Positions 23,201 through 53,950 of a stretch of DNA of 64,000 nt are shown here, piece after piece (within the stretch, counting starts at the first letter, position 1; each line of letters begins with the position of its first letter). The DNA comes from Paralichthys olivaceus (Eukaryota; Chordata; Actinopteri; Pleuronectiformes; Paralichthyidae): NCBI RefSeq assembly GCF_024713975.1, contig NC_091106.1, positions 11,263,001 to 11,327,000 of the forward strand, in the 5' to 3' direction. The position numbers and the translations under genes were made by a program. Below the pieces are notes generated by a model. It saw nothing but the letters and a program-made list of their open reading frames with translations. It was not told the DNA's origin and searched no databases.

Positions 23201-26158
23201 TCACCTGTGCTGGCTGGAACTCGGAGATAGGCCTGCATCTCGCCTTCAACGTAGCTTCTGACAGTTTCTTTCTTTGAGGCAGCACCAGTGGAATCACCAT
23301 CATCCACAGTCCTGGGCTTGAAACTGCCCTCATTGTTCGACAGCCACGCGCACACCTGCAATGGTGTCACAGACAACAGTGTTGCAAAAGAGTCAACTGT
23401 AAAATATGCATGTGAAATTAGAAGTTGAGTGTCTGATGCACTGTACCTGACTCCAGATCTGCGTCCCTCTACACAGTGACTCGTCTGCACGGAAATGCAT
23501 CAGGAAACTAAAGAAATCATCTAAGCTCACTGCACTCTGGAAAAAAATTCAATATTAGAACTTCCTACATTTAGAGCTTCAGATGTATGAAAATAAAGAG
23601 CTTTGATCAAATTAAATTAAAACATTGAATTTTAAGGTTTTCTATATTTTACAAATACACTGTTTGTGTCTTACCACGTCTATGAGAGAGAGGGCGCTGT
23701 TCAGCAGGAAGCACTGGGCTGCTCCTCTTAATAAAACTTGATGTGTGATCATGGTGCAGCACAGCACCTCCCTGTAACAAACCAGAGACAAGATGAACAC
23801 CTACATCCAGAGGAACCCGCTGGGAGCTATTCTGACTGAGTGTAACTGTGATGATGGGGAACCTCAGGGCTGCGAGTCCGTCGATCCCCAGCAGGGGACT
23901 CGGAGGGAGCTTGGATAGAGCTTGGGAGAGGAAGAGGAGGGGCACCGAGCACCAGTGCTTGGAGCCCAGCTGCTGAATCAGCTGCAGCAACACACAACCT
24001 GTCAAAGAAAACACAACAGTCAGAGGTAGAAAGGGTTTTAGGCAACGAGAATTGAGTCAGAGCTTTCTCTGTGGCTTCTGTTTTCCTGTACCTCTGTTCT
24101 CTGGTGGGAGGCTACTGAAGAAGGTGGTCATGAAGACTTGGAGCTTAGTCCCCAGCTCAGGACAGTCTCCTACACTCTGCCCAACTGACCTGAATGCCGA
24201 CAGACGGTGGATTTGATGAAGACTTAAAACACTTAAAAACACACCACTAACTGCATTGATTTAAAACCTCACCTGTGGAAGAGCGACGTTTCCGACAGAA
24301 CATCCATCAAAGGCCCAACGATAAACTGAGAAGCAAAGCAAAAGAAGAGAAAAACGGTAATGAACAAATGTATCTCATTGAAAGTGCACGAATAAGCCTC
24401 AGTCACGCTGGATAAACAGGTTCTGGGCCTGTACCTGAGAAAAGGCCAAAGCGAAGGCCGGCTGTCGGAGGACCTGCAGCTCGAGCAGGTGACACACTCC
24501 CTCTCTCATCAAGGATTTATTCTCACTGTGGAACATCCGCTGGTAAACACACAGCAGCCAGGACGGGTGGAAGAGGCCTTGACCTGAAGCCACAGCACAG
24601 ACAGAGGACTGACAAAGAGAACAGACACAAAGCACCACGCTGGAACTTCATATTATCTTCAGCTGAATTATTATTTGAATCCACTTTTTATTACTGTTTG
24701 AATGTTGACGTTGTAATACAGCTCTAAGAATCAGTTGCCATTCTTCATTTCTGCTCCCTCAGAGCTTTTAATGGAGGAATTGTGTCTTTGCAAAACTTTT
24801 TTTGGTTCCATCCTGTCATCAGCAGCAACAGTAGTGACATTTATAAGATCTAAGAGTGGCCCAACAGTGTAATTTGACATTAAATGACCCCCAACTCTAA
24901 TCTTACCTTGACTATCATTCACTGTTGTTTGGATCAATGTGTCTATTCTGTTCAGAACAGGCCGGACGACATGGACCTGCACAGGAAAAAGAGAGCAGCA
25001 GTATTACAAAAGTGGCACCACCATGTCCTCTATCTGTTTTGGTGATTCAACCGATCCTCTACCTGGTTCTCCTCCAGGGTCTCCATCACCAGAGCGTAGT
25101 CCTCCCAGAACTCCTTGAGCAGCCCGCTCATGCTGGGGGCCCATTTGAACAAGACCTCACCTGCAGCAGTATGAAGAACAGTGAGAAAACACACCAGATA
25201 AGGGTAAATGAAAGTTGGTGTTGTATCAAATCATTTTACCTTCCGCTGACGGAGAGAGGGGGCAGTCCAGCTGCTGCTGCTCTGACAGGGCCACACACCT
25301 CTTCAGCAGGTACAAGGCCCTCTTGCGGGACACGCTGTCCCGGTGCGTCAGCCCGTCCTGAACCATCCTCCAGAACTGGACGCGCAGACGAGGGTCGGCC
25401 TCAGCGGAGGAGGAGTCCAGGCTGTGGGGGTCCAGCAGGTGGTCTGACACGGCCGTCACACACAGCAGGGCCCGCTCTGTGACCACTGGTGTGCGGTCAC
25501 CGCGGTGCCAGCAGCTCAGGTCGTCCAGGATCCACTGGAGGACGCGCTTTGACCTCGCACCGCCGCAGCAGCTCAGCAGCGTCAGGAGCAGCCGGACCGT
25601 GACTCTGCAGAGCTGCGCGTCGGGGAGCGTTCTGACGCAGGACACGGCCGCGGACACGATGGCGAGTGTGAGCTGCTCATCCGCTGACAGAGCTAGTATG
25701 AGGGCCGTCATGACTTCACCGGACACCTCCACACTGAACCGCCCCGGCTCCTCCTCTGACCGCTGCAGACACGGCAACACGGACCGCGCCACCCGTCCCG
25801 GTACAGCCTCGTCACACAGCGGGACGCAGGCGCTCAGAAGCCGGCAGGCAGCGGCCGTGCTCTCCCTGCTGCCCCGCGCGGCTTCACCGGCTTCTTGTGC
25901 GGATATTCTGCCGAGGAGAGGCAGACACTGCGTCCAGATAACAGACTCTATTTTACCCCGAATCTGTCGCCTCTTCTCGGCTGTAAACGGAGACGAGTCC
26001 GAGTCCTCCAGGAGTGGACCGAGACCTGAGATGACAGCCGTCAGCGCCTCCACGCGATCCGGCCCCGGCCACGACTCGCTCGGCCAGGACAAGGAGTCGA
26101 AGAGGCGGTCATAGTCTGGAGAGCTGGAGAGAACCGCGTCTATCAACACTGAAGACAT
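14235..26158 (-). CDS. tarbp1: TARBP1, tRNA (guanosine-2'-O-)-methyltransferase, complete
   Basis: In transcription order the first exon is 26158-25240, followed by 25160-25063, 24976-24907, 24583-24435, 24325-24273, 24189-24092, 23998-23801, 23770-23675, 23536-23457, 23355-23205, 22681-22415, 21999-21905, 21820-21662, 21576-21353, 21213-20982, 20881-20693, 20600-20401, 20324-20265, 20140-20020, 19538-19428, 19340-19191, 19097-19011, 18919-18726, 18644-18563, 18461-18290, 18195-18010, 17251-17127, 16235-16099 and 14415-14235. Together they total 4884 nt, exactly 1627 codons plus stop; human TARBP1 has 1621 residues. The long N-terminal part is helical and repeat-like. The C-terminal SPOUT/SpoU methyltransferase begins near residue 1450 and shows [34 protein letters not shown] and [18 protein letters not shown], the SAM-binding knot motifs. 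Known TARBP1 methylates the ribose of G18 in a subset of tRNAs. No truncation or missing motif was seen. Confidence 0.96.
16353..16727 (+). repeat. interspersed element, GATGGACGAC family (copy 1, right end missing)
   Basis: The copy starts CTGTCTATAAAGATGGACGA and includes CACTTCCTCCCACTATCCAG, TATCGAGGTTCCACTGAC and TGACCTATACTGCAGCCAG. It shares this order with a second copy at 41180-41540. The right-hand inverted end seen in the other copy is absent. It lies in a tarbp1 intron. It is probably a non-autonomous DNA transposon of a family common in teleosts. Confidence 0.65.
17728..17945 (+). repeat. dispersed repeat, GACGTCGAACATGATGCACC family (copy 1)
   Basis: GACGTCGAACATGATGCACC followed by AAGGGGAAAAAATCAAAAAA and CTTCTGGCAATGGAAA is repeated in diverged form at about 22970-23045. 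The start CCCCTTTTCCGCTGTTC also resembles a fish repeat remembered from other genomes. It lies in a tarbp1 intron. Boundaries are approximate. Confidence 0.5.
19341..19366. repeat. (CA)n microsatellite abutting a tarbp1 splice acceptor
   Basis: On the coding (minus) strand this reads (TG)n followed directly by TAG and the tarbp1 exon at 19340-19191. The repeat therefore replaces the usual pyrimidine tract of that acceptor. Confidence 0.85.
22918..23090 (+). repeat. dispersed repeat, GACGTCAAACATGATGCACC family (copy 2)
   Basis: GACGTCAAACATGATGCACC, then AGGGGGAAAACACAAAAAGG and TATTGGCAATTGAAA match the copy at about 17850-17910 in the same order. It lies in another tarbp1 intron. Boundaries are approximate and no coding capacity was seen. 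Confidence 0.5.
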
Positions 26159-26199
26159 GACAGGGAGCTGCTACAGTCAGGACACAGCTACAGAGAACC

Positions 26200-26290
26200 G
26201 GCTTCACACACAGCGGCCATGGGCAACACGTTTTACTCAGGAATGTAAACTTCCGCCTACGTCACAACAAACTCTCGCGAGAGTTTGGGA
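26200..26290 (-). promoter_or_regulatory. tarbp1: tarbp1 core promoter elements
   Basis: Just upstream of the tarbp1 start (26158) lie a CGGCCATGGG block at 26212-26221, an ETS-like ACTTCCG at about 26249, a CRE/ATF-like TACGTCAC at 26258-26265 and TCTCGCGAGA at 26273-26282. The last is embedded in an 18-bp perfect palindrome at 26269-26286. There is no TATA box. This is the usual layout of a housekeeping CpG promoter, which fits a tRNA-modification enzyme. Occupancy is inferred. Confidence 0.65.
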
Positions 26291-26432
26291 ATGATAGATC
26301 CGTAGACGATAGATGAGTGATTTATAGATAGAAACATAGATAGACAGATGGATGGACATATAGATGGGTGGGTGGATAGATAGATAGATGAAGGGATAGA
26401 TCGATAGATGGATAGAGAGGCTGAGAGATAGA
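26290..26432. repeat. imperfect (GATA)n/(GATG)n tetranucleotide satellite
   Basis: Repeated GATA, GATG and GGAT units with frequent substitutions run from just outside the tarbp1 promoter palindrome. Open frames translated across this block are products of the repeat and not genes. Confidence 0.88.
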
Positions 26433-27528
26433 TCACAAGAACAGACCAACCTGAAGACAAACTGCCTGTCACCATCACGGACACATAAATATCACAAACA
26501 AACCGGTTTTTATTTTGTGGCATTAAGAATTTATTTTCATTATGATAAAAAAAAAGCAGTGCTTTAGATAAAAAAGTAATTGATCAGTATTGTGATTTAA
26601 CTCTTGTCAGTTATTCATTCATTGTTGGCATCGAGGAAAAATATCTCTGTATTTAAGGGCTGACATTCTTTTCCAGTGAGCTCATATTGGCGGAAGACAC
26701 CAGTTATTTTGCAATTATCGTCCACACAGTGATGTCAAAACAAAACTGACTGAACGGCTCTTTGTTCTGTGGCTTACATCACACAACAGATACTGCAGAT
26801 TCATTACACACCGACAGCTTACAGAAATAGTGCTTTACAAATAATACTTTTCTGTAGTAATTATGAAAAGCGGGAGGAGAATAGGAAACGGGGGAAGCTT
26901 TGGATGAATGCACTACCAGCTGTAAAGAGCTTCAATTTTCCACACCAGCAGGTACATTGCTGTGGCCGACTAATAGGAAATGCATGACAGAGCACACTAT
27001 ACAAAAATAGAGTACGTTATAAAATATGGTTTAAAAAAATATAGGACAAAGGAAAACAGGAGCACATGATGAGACAATGAAAGGTTTAGGTGTTGAAATA
27101 AAAAAAAACAGAAGTCGCCTTGCTTAAAATTTCGAAACATTACACCCTCAACACTAACCTAAAACCTCCATAAGTTTTTGACAGTGTCAACTTTACAAGT
27201 TACAAGAAAACTGATTAAAATGCATTTGCTTTAAGAAGATGAAATATAATAAAATAGTGCAAGTAGTGTATGAACACAATATACAACATTAATAAATATA
27301 CTCGGTTCACTGATTGAAATGTTGCTTGATTAGATCTGTTGTCTAATCCACAACTTTTCCAGGAGGAGTGAGGGTTCCCGTCATTTTCAGTAGTCTCTGG
27401 AAATTCAGGCACCCTTCTTTTTATCACCACCAAACAGAAAATACATATTTACACGTTGGCAACCTGTGGGTTTAGTTGCACCAGGAATGAAGGAAGAGAA
27501 CGGGCGTTTTTTAATGGACGTCAGGTAT
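26433..27528. other. gap containing the FRMD gene 3' UTR
   Basis: No coding exon is supported. On the minus strand an AATAAA lies at 26535-26530, about 1 kb after the FRMD stop, and may be its polyadenylation signal. The sequence is AT-rich. Confidence 0.5.
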
Positions 27529-34276
<6,748 letters not shown>

Positions 34277-34384
34277 GATGTCTTCTGTATGTCTGCGATA
34301 AGTGCTCTTGCTATTTCACTGCTTCGATCTGTTCTCTATCCTTCTCTTTTTATCTGTTCCAAGGCAGCTTGTCCGTATTGTATC
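34277..34384 (-). other. 5' UTR part of the first coding exon of the FRMD gene
   Basis: An acceptor with a T-rich tract (CTATTTTTTCAG) ends just before 34384 on the minus strand, and the exon continues without another ATG to the start at 34276. This implies at least one upstream non-coding exon. Confidence 0.6.
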
Positions 34385-37027
34385 TGAAAAAATAGATGAC
34401 ATCAGAGTGAGATAAGTAAAGTAATAAAAAACCATGATTCAATTAAAGAGAATGAGGAAGACAGCAGAATGGAATTCAAAACAGATGATCAGCTCATGTG
34501 TCAGATCTGATACCAACTGAAGAGAACTCAACAAATTAGAACATCTCAAAGCATCCTCTGAGCAATATCTAGTTACTAGATATTGTATTAACATATTGTC
34601 ACAGCAAAAACAATCCTATACCGAGACATAAGTACAGAGATACGTCCCATTAGCTCACAACCAAGATTAACTCAACACGGATCATCCCTGCAGAGGGGTT
34701 AGAGGCCAAGTGTCTGCTATCACGATTATCCTCCAGAGGGATCATCCAAAACAAGAAAAAATAACTAACTAACCAAAATACACAAATCCAAATAGAACAC
34801 CATGTCCCAGATCATTAGCATAAACTACAACAGTGTCTAAATCAAAAACGATGAAATAGTTGAATGAATTTATCATAATCCTAACAATAGCCAATAACTT
34901 AATCCATCAGATGATCCTCGGGCACTAATTCACCTATTCTAACAAGATCCATCACAACACAGAAGAATAAAAGGGGAACAGTGTTAAAACACATTCATAC
35001 TGGTAAACATACTCCAACAAATGGCCATGATGGAGGGGGGCAAGGACCAAGGCTCACCTCAAACTTGCCCCACTGTGCTGACCTGAGGTCCCAACTGGTG
35101 CGAGGCTCATCTGATTAACGTCTCAGAATCAATTAATCAGGTTAATTACTGCTGTGTGCCGACTCTAAATCCCTTAAATCCCGCCGGGATGATAACCAGA
35201 GGGAAAAAAGAAAGAAAGAAAAGAATACAAGGGACAAAATAAAGAAACAGGCTGTTCATGTATCAGTCTCCTCAAAAAGTAAAAAACAGTTTTTAATTTA
35301 GATAAGAAAGCAGGTTAAATGGTCCTTGGGCAAACACACTTTCTGCTGTTTAGTCTTTTTAATTCTTGGGAAGAGGGGTATTCTCATTGGGGGAAAAAGA
35401 CATTGACATATGTTTAAAAGCACCAGATAATCTCACTGTTATTATATGTATATATATGAGAATATAAAACCCTGTTTACCAGTGTACAAAACATTATGGG
35501 AACTATAAAAGTGAACGTTCTTGACTAAGAGGCCAAAACATTTGACATACCAAAATGATTTATGGACATGTTCAAACACAGCCTCACTTACATTTAGGTG
35601 TCAGCGCAAACGGAAAAAAAAAACCTGATATACCAGTGGCTGGAACACCTGATTTGTTTGTGATTCACTTGTACGTTTACTCTGACACTGATGTAAATGG
35701 TGTAAAAATTCACGTGTTCTTAACACTCACGACATTTAAACAATTTCTAATATACTCTTTTAACTCATTATCTACTTTTTAAGGAGTTGGAGTTCTCCTT
35801 CAATATAATTCAAACCCATAATGAGAGAGCTGTCGCTTTAAACTCTGGTAAACTAAGACTACAACATGAGTTGTACTGCTAAGATAATACAATACTGCTG
35901 CATTTACAGATTATACAGTCACTGAAACATCACCATAGATTGTGTGCAAATTGTAACACACTATATGAGAAGAATTGTTTTTATAGACATTTGTGAGCGA
36001 TTCATGAGAAAGTCATGCATGAGGCAATAACCAAGAATAATAGAGACGATTGTTCAGGCAATAAAAAATGCCTTAACAATATAAAAGTGGTTTTAGTCTT
36101 CAGGGTGTGTTCTTTGTTTTTTGTTGCTATTTGTTTTAACACGCACATCTGAACTTTTTATACTTAAATGTAATTTACTTAAGATCTCAGTTTGGATAAA
36201 CTCCCGTCAACAATTGATACAGTGAGTTATGACATTCAAATTCAAACTAGAAGATGTTAAGATATGTTTTACTTAAAAGTAGTAAACAGTGATGTACTCA
36301 ATGAAAATGCACCTGACAATCAAACATTAAAAGTACTGAGCTACTAATAAAACCAGTGAATCCAAACCAACCTTACTCAAAGCAGAGCACAAACATCTTC
36401 ATGAACCACGGTGGTCTTTTACTGAGTCCCACCTGCAACACACAGAGCCGGCTGACGTCTGCAGACATCCCCCTTGATGCTGACCAGGGGCAAACCTGGC
36501 ATCACATGAGAGCAGCCATCTGTATCCCATAATTCCCCTGCAAGACTGTTATAATCCCTGCTTCTGAGCACACTGCTGGGAAAACAAGAGGAAAACAACC
36601 CCCCCATCTCTCTGCACCGTGCAAACTCGGTGAAGAGCCAGGGATCCTCACTGCTCAACTTTAACCCACGAGGGAGAGAGATAAGAGCGAAGCACATACA
36701 CTCATCCCACTTGAAAACAATAGTCAGTTCTGGGGGTGCAGAGCATTTCTCCAGGTCTCAGAGCACTGGTGGGAAGTTACATGAGGGTTCAATGGTTCCT
36801 GTGAGGCGACAATATAATCACTTCTCACTAATGAAGCACTGAAGCACAGAAGACTGGAATTAAACCTAAATGTGAAATGCTCCTTAACTTCTACCTGGAT
36901 TTATACGTCAACGCCATTTAACAAGCTAGTGGCCGCAGCTTCTGTCACTTTCTGTGCAGTAAGTTCATGACGCTCATTTAAGAGAGAAACAATAGAAACA
37001 GTTCGATACATGTCTCGTTGCTTCTTA
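34385..37027. other. probable intron 1 of the FRMD gene
   Basis: Lies between the first coding exon and the GC-richer region near 37.0-37.3 kb. It is AT-rich and no coding exon is supported. The open frame at 36419-36697 on the minus strand shows no family resemblance. Confidence 0.5.
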
Positions 37028-37330
37028 CCCTCAGTCCTGGAGACGTTAAAAACTTTACGGGCAAAGCTTGCGTGTGTTCGTCTGATGTGACCCTGACGCA
37101 ACAAGTGCATCACCAACAGAGCTCGTGTTGCGCTGTGAGGCCGGAGGTTACTCACCACCATCTTTCAGGAGGTGAAGATGTCCCCCGCTTCTTCTTAAAG
37201 CTCGTTCAGACACACAGAGTAGTTGTGTTATTCACCATGACACCAGTGAGGTCGACCGCAGCTTCTCCCTCCTCTTCCTCTCCATCGCTTATTAAAACTT
37301 CTGAAACCACCGTGAAGCGCTAACGAGTGG
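37028..37330 (-). promoter_or_regulatory. probable promoter and untranslated first exon of the FRMD gene
   Basis: A GC-richer stretch has two strong minus-strand donors, AGATGGTG|GTGAGTAA near 37158 and GACTGAGG|GTAAGAAG near 37029. Either could end a non-coding first exon that splices to the acceptor at 34384. The region lies at the edge of a 2.5-kb gene-free gap, where a promoter is expected. The transcription start is not determined. Confidence 0.45.
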
Positions 37331-39813
37331 GTCAGACCATGTCCCTTAAATATAGGGGTGCTCTTTTGAACTCCGGCTAAAACTCCTCGGAGCGCTTCCA
37401 CGTTCTGGAAAGTGGTTGTTTGACTTGTTGTCATGTTGATACTTTTTTCATGTTGTCATGTGGATGAATACTTTATCACAATCGACGGAGGAGTATACAA
37501 ATAATAATATTGCGATATAATACAATAGCTCATAGATGAACCCCCTGATATTTGCGTTGGTAGAGCGATCTTGTGCTCAAAAAATGGGGATGGGCCGAGA
37601 GCAGAGAGTGTACGAGCCAATCAGGCGGGATGTGGGCGTGCCTGTGTCCCAGATGATAATGATAATAATAGTAATATAATATTTAATATTTTATGTCTGG
37701 AGCACTTATCTGAAAAAGGTCGCAAAGTGTTTCACAAAATGCATGTGAGGAAAAGACAAAACAAAAATAAGAAACAAATATCAAAAATCAACATCATCTG
37801 TTAATTAAAGTGAAATCAGGCAATAGAAGGTTTTCCTAAATAAATGTGTTTTAAATGATGATTTAAGTGTTATCTGAGACTCAGGGCCCTGGATGCAAAA
37901 GTCTGGTTACCCTTGGTTACCCGCCTTGACCTAGGAACAAGTACTTTAAGAGGTGGTTGGGAGATCTTGGACGTATTTTGGTACCATTTAAGGAAGATGG
38001 CTATCGATACATATCTTGTTCACACATAGCATTATTATAGTTTGTTGCCCGTGGAGAAGGGACAAATTCAGATCAGATTTCATTGAATGTTTCAAATGTA
38101 TTTAATTCCAGGTGAGTTCAGTCGTCTTAATGACAAATGTGAATGGAACCGATCAAAGGTCATCATGAATTCAATGAATACATCTCTGAAAAACTCAAAC
38201 ATCAACAACCCTTCCCCCATATCGCTGAAGATGCTAAAAAAATAAATACAATTTTTGCTAAGCACACTTCACTGGGAGGCTAATGTTTGGTGTATCAAAA
38301 ATGAGGGGCAGGGAAACGTTTTTGAATCTCAGGTAGTAAAGATGCAGGGTGAGGGGTATTTCCCACAGCAGGGGGTCTTCAGGCTCCATTGATTCCTCCT
38401 GTGGTTCTTTTGCTGAAAGAGACATAGGTCGATTCACACATGGTTACCTCCACCAAGGAGGTTATGTTTTCACCCCCGGTCATCCGTTAGTTTGTTTGAC
38501 AGCAGGTTTATGCAAAAACAAATACATAGCTACTGAACAGTTTTGCTTAAAACTTGGTGGAAGGATGGGACACAGGCCCAGAAAGAACCCAATACATTCT
38601 GGCAGGGATCTGGACAAAGGAGCAAATCCAGGGATATTTTTCTGTTTCAAGGGTTCTAGCAGTGCCACCTGCAGGGCAATTTGATCAACTGCAAAAAAAA
38701 AACTAAAAACGACAAATTTAACACAAAACTAGACTAAAATAATCTTTAAATTTATTGTGGTATTTACAATGCTCAAGAAAAAGAAAATCTATATAAACTG
38801 CAGGCAGTCCACCTTCAATAATATTTGTCCCTCTTAGATCAGGAGAGACATAACTCTTAATATCCTGAATTGACTCTGGAAAGAAAGATCATTTAACCAA
38901 CTCAAGAATATGCATATTTAATGGTAGAGTATGATAATATATAAACAACTGTCCAAGAAACAATTTTTTAGATTTCCAAGCAACACTTTCCAGTTTAACA
39001 CGTATAATCACAATACCAACCAAATACTTTCAATAAAACAAGTTCATATTACTAACCTGTGCTTCTGCTGAATTTTGCTTAAAACCTCTTTAGTAAAATG
39101 TTATGTTGTAGCAAAGCTTTATTCTCCCAACACCAGGTTGGGTTCATGTGCAGAATGCTGCAATGACAAGGAACAGCATAAAATATTAAGACCAAACCCA
39201 AAGCTGCAGAGTCAGAGCAACAATTCTATTTCAAATGCAATCTTTGCCTTAAAAATGATAAATTGTGAAAATTGTTGATAAAAAAGTAACTTGTACAAAT
39301 GACCATTTCAGTACAAAAGCTTTTAAAATGTAGTTGTGGTGCAAATCAATGCAGTCTCTCTTAAAATTGGTGGAAAAGATGTGGTGCAATGGTGAGGACA
39401 GTATTTGCAGACTTGATATGGGCCAGCTCACCAAAACAGCCAATTCATTTTTGTAGCAGCTACATTTCCAGTTCAGCATCTAAAATTAATGTAATAACTT
39501 GGATAAGAATTATTAAAAATAAAAAATATAACATAAATAACACAGAAAGTATAGCATATGATGAGGGACGTAATTTCCCAAACACAAAAAACAAACAATG
39601 TTTAAAAAAAACAACAGTAGAAAAATAAAAATCCACTGTGATTCCACTATAAACATGAAATTAGTCAAATTGTGATTTTGCTTTCATGTCTTTGAAAAGT
39701 AATTGTATGTTTTTTAAAAACCAAGAGATACCATGAACAGAATAAGATTTAGATGCAGTGAGGTATTAGCTGCACATTCCTCTCCTCCAGCCGTGTTTGA
39801 TTCTGCCGCAGTT
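37331..39813. other. intergenic gap and fam135a 3' UTR
   Basis: No coding exon is supported. It holds one dispersed repeat (38447-38645). The right-hand 1 kb is AT-rich and probably contains the fam135a 3' UTR, which reads leftward from 39813. Confidence 0.55.
38447..38645 (+). repeat. interspersed repeat, CCACCAAGGAGGTTATGTTT family
   Basis: CCACCAAGGAGGTTATGTTT, then GTTTGTTTGACAGCAGG, AACTTGGTGGAAGGATGGGA and CAAAGGAGCAAATCCAGGGA are in the order remembered for a very common teleost dispersed repeat. No open frame persists and the copy is degraded. Confidence 0.65.
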
Positions 39814-52560
<12,747 letters not shown>

Positions 52561-53800
52561 CCCCCCCGGGCTGTGCTGTCACTTAGCTGCAGAGCTAACT
52601 GGACTCAGACCGAGGAGCTGACAGCAGGAGCTGCTCCAGCTGCGCGCTCACGAACATTTCACTGCGCGTTACTGCACATACCAGAGACGCAGCTGACGCC
52701 TCAAGCAAGAATAACTGCCTGCAAACGAGACACTGAAGAATAGGATACACAACAATGATGATCATTATAATAATAGTGAAAATAATAAAGATAATGTTAT
52801 TATCATTATGGTTATTTCATTATTATTACTCTTTTATTATGATAGGAACAATGTCAATAATGATTATAATTCTTCATCATCACCATCATTATTTAACATT
52901 TCTGGACTTGGATTATACAGTAAGTCTGACTTCTTTATTATATCATACATTATAATTCTTTATGTATTCAAAACTTGTGGCACATTGCATGTCGCCTGTT
53001 TTGAGCAGGTTAAATCGAGCAGCGATGAGGGATGATCACTACTCTCTAAGTATAACCGGGTAAGTCCTTGTAGATTTGTGTCTCTGATATGCTTCTCTGT
53101 ACAATCAGTTCTTCTCTGTGCCTATGCCTGAGTTCCCAGGCCTGTTGTGAACAGGCTTAACACCACCTGCCAACCTTGAGGGCTGTAGTGCTTTTCTCTG
53201 CAGCCCGAGAAGTGAGTTTAGGATGTAATTAGTCCACACTAACATATTGGTGCAATCAATTTATAATTTGTAACAAGAGATCAATAGCAGGGATGGGAAG
53301 GAAAGGGCAATAGGTCTTAAATTCAACGTGCTGAGCAAACATATCCACTGTGACGACATCATGACAGCTGTGTTTTCTTACCACACTGCATTTCTATGAA
53401 TTCTGTATGTCATCGGAAACACTAAAAAATACCCAGATTTCAGCAATTGCCTCTTAAATAAAGAATGAGATGTTTTTTTCAGCCTCCAGCCAAACACATC
53501 GAGTGCAACCACAACTGCACCACACTCAGCTTCTCTTGAATTTCAGTTTGACTGCTCTGGAAACAATGCTGTCTAAATACCATGCAACCATAGAGATCTC
53601 AGAAAATGTACATCCCAGGGTCAGGGGGCAAATAAAGCCACCACAGGGTAACATTGTCACTCTCAAAGAGAGTTGCAAATGAGATATGGCTCTTATTGTG
53701 TGCTTGAACATTAAATCCAAGGTGGGTCCAGGAGAGCTCCAGTGGAATGCTGAGTTGACACTGTGGATTCTGTTGAGTCACTCCCCCAATAAATGACAAC
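52561..53800. other. divergent intergenic region between fam135a and col9a1
   Basis: There is no gene. The stretch at about 52750-52980 is very AT-rich with TAAT/ATTATT runs. ACAATG at 53563-53568 and CATTGT at 53652-53657 resemble SOX-type HMG sites and lie within 400 bp of the col9a1 start. This is only suggestive, because such hexamers are common. Confidence 0.45.
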
Positions 53801-53804
53801 AGTG

Positions 53805-53950
53805 AGGCCTATAAGAGACCCCCACAGTGCGACCTGGAGCGTTTCACTCCTGCTACTTGAGCAGCTGTACACCATCTCTCCTGGAAGACAATCTGAAGAA
53901 ACATCCAGCTGCAGGTGTTTTTTTTTATCATTTCCAGATCAAGCTATGAA
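53805..53950 (+). promoter_or_regulatory. col9a1: col9a1 long-form promoter with TATA-like box
   Basis: TATAAG at 53810-53815 lies about 140 bp upstream of the chosen start codon at 53951. This would give a transcription start near 53840 and a 5' UTR of about 110 nt. A TATA-type promoter fits a tissue-restricted matrix gene. The start site is inferred. Confidence 0.45.

Noticed and set aside
25479-26114. 211-codon plus-strand frame
   Set aside because: It is the antisense of the GC-rich first tarbp1 exon; it has no splice or family support and is explained by codon bias of the real exon.
26237-26523. Frames rich in Ile, Tyr, Leu and Ser on the minus strand
   Set aside because: Produced by the GATA/GATG satellite.
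36901-37161. Minus-strand 86-codon frame starting MVVSNLRPHSATRALL, with an Arg-rich, mitochondrial-presequence-like start
   Set aside because: Strong donors at codon 3 and near 37029 suggest a 5' UTR exon of the FRMD gene. No partner exon continuing the frame was found and no family is recognisable.
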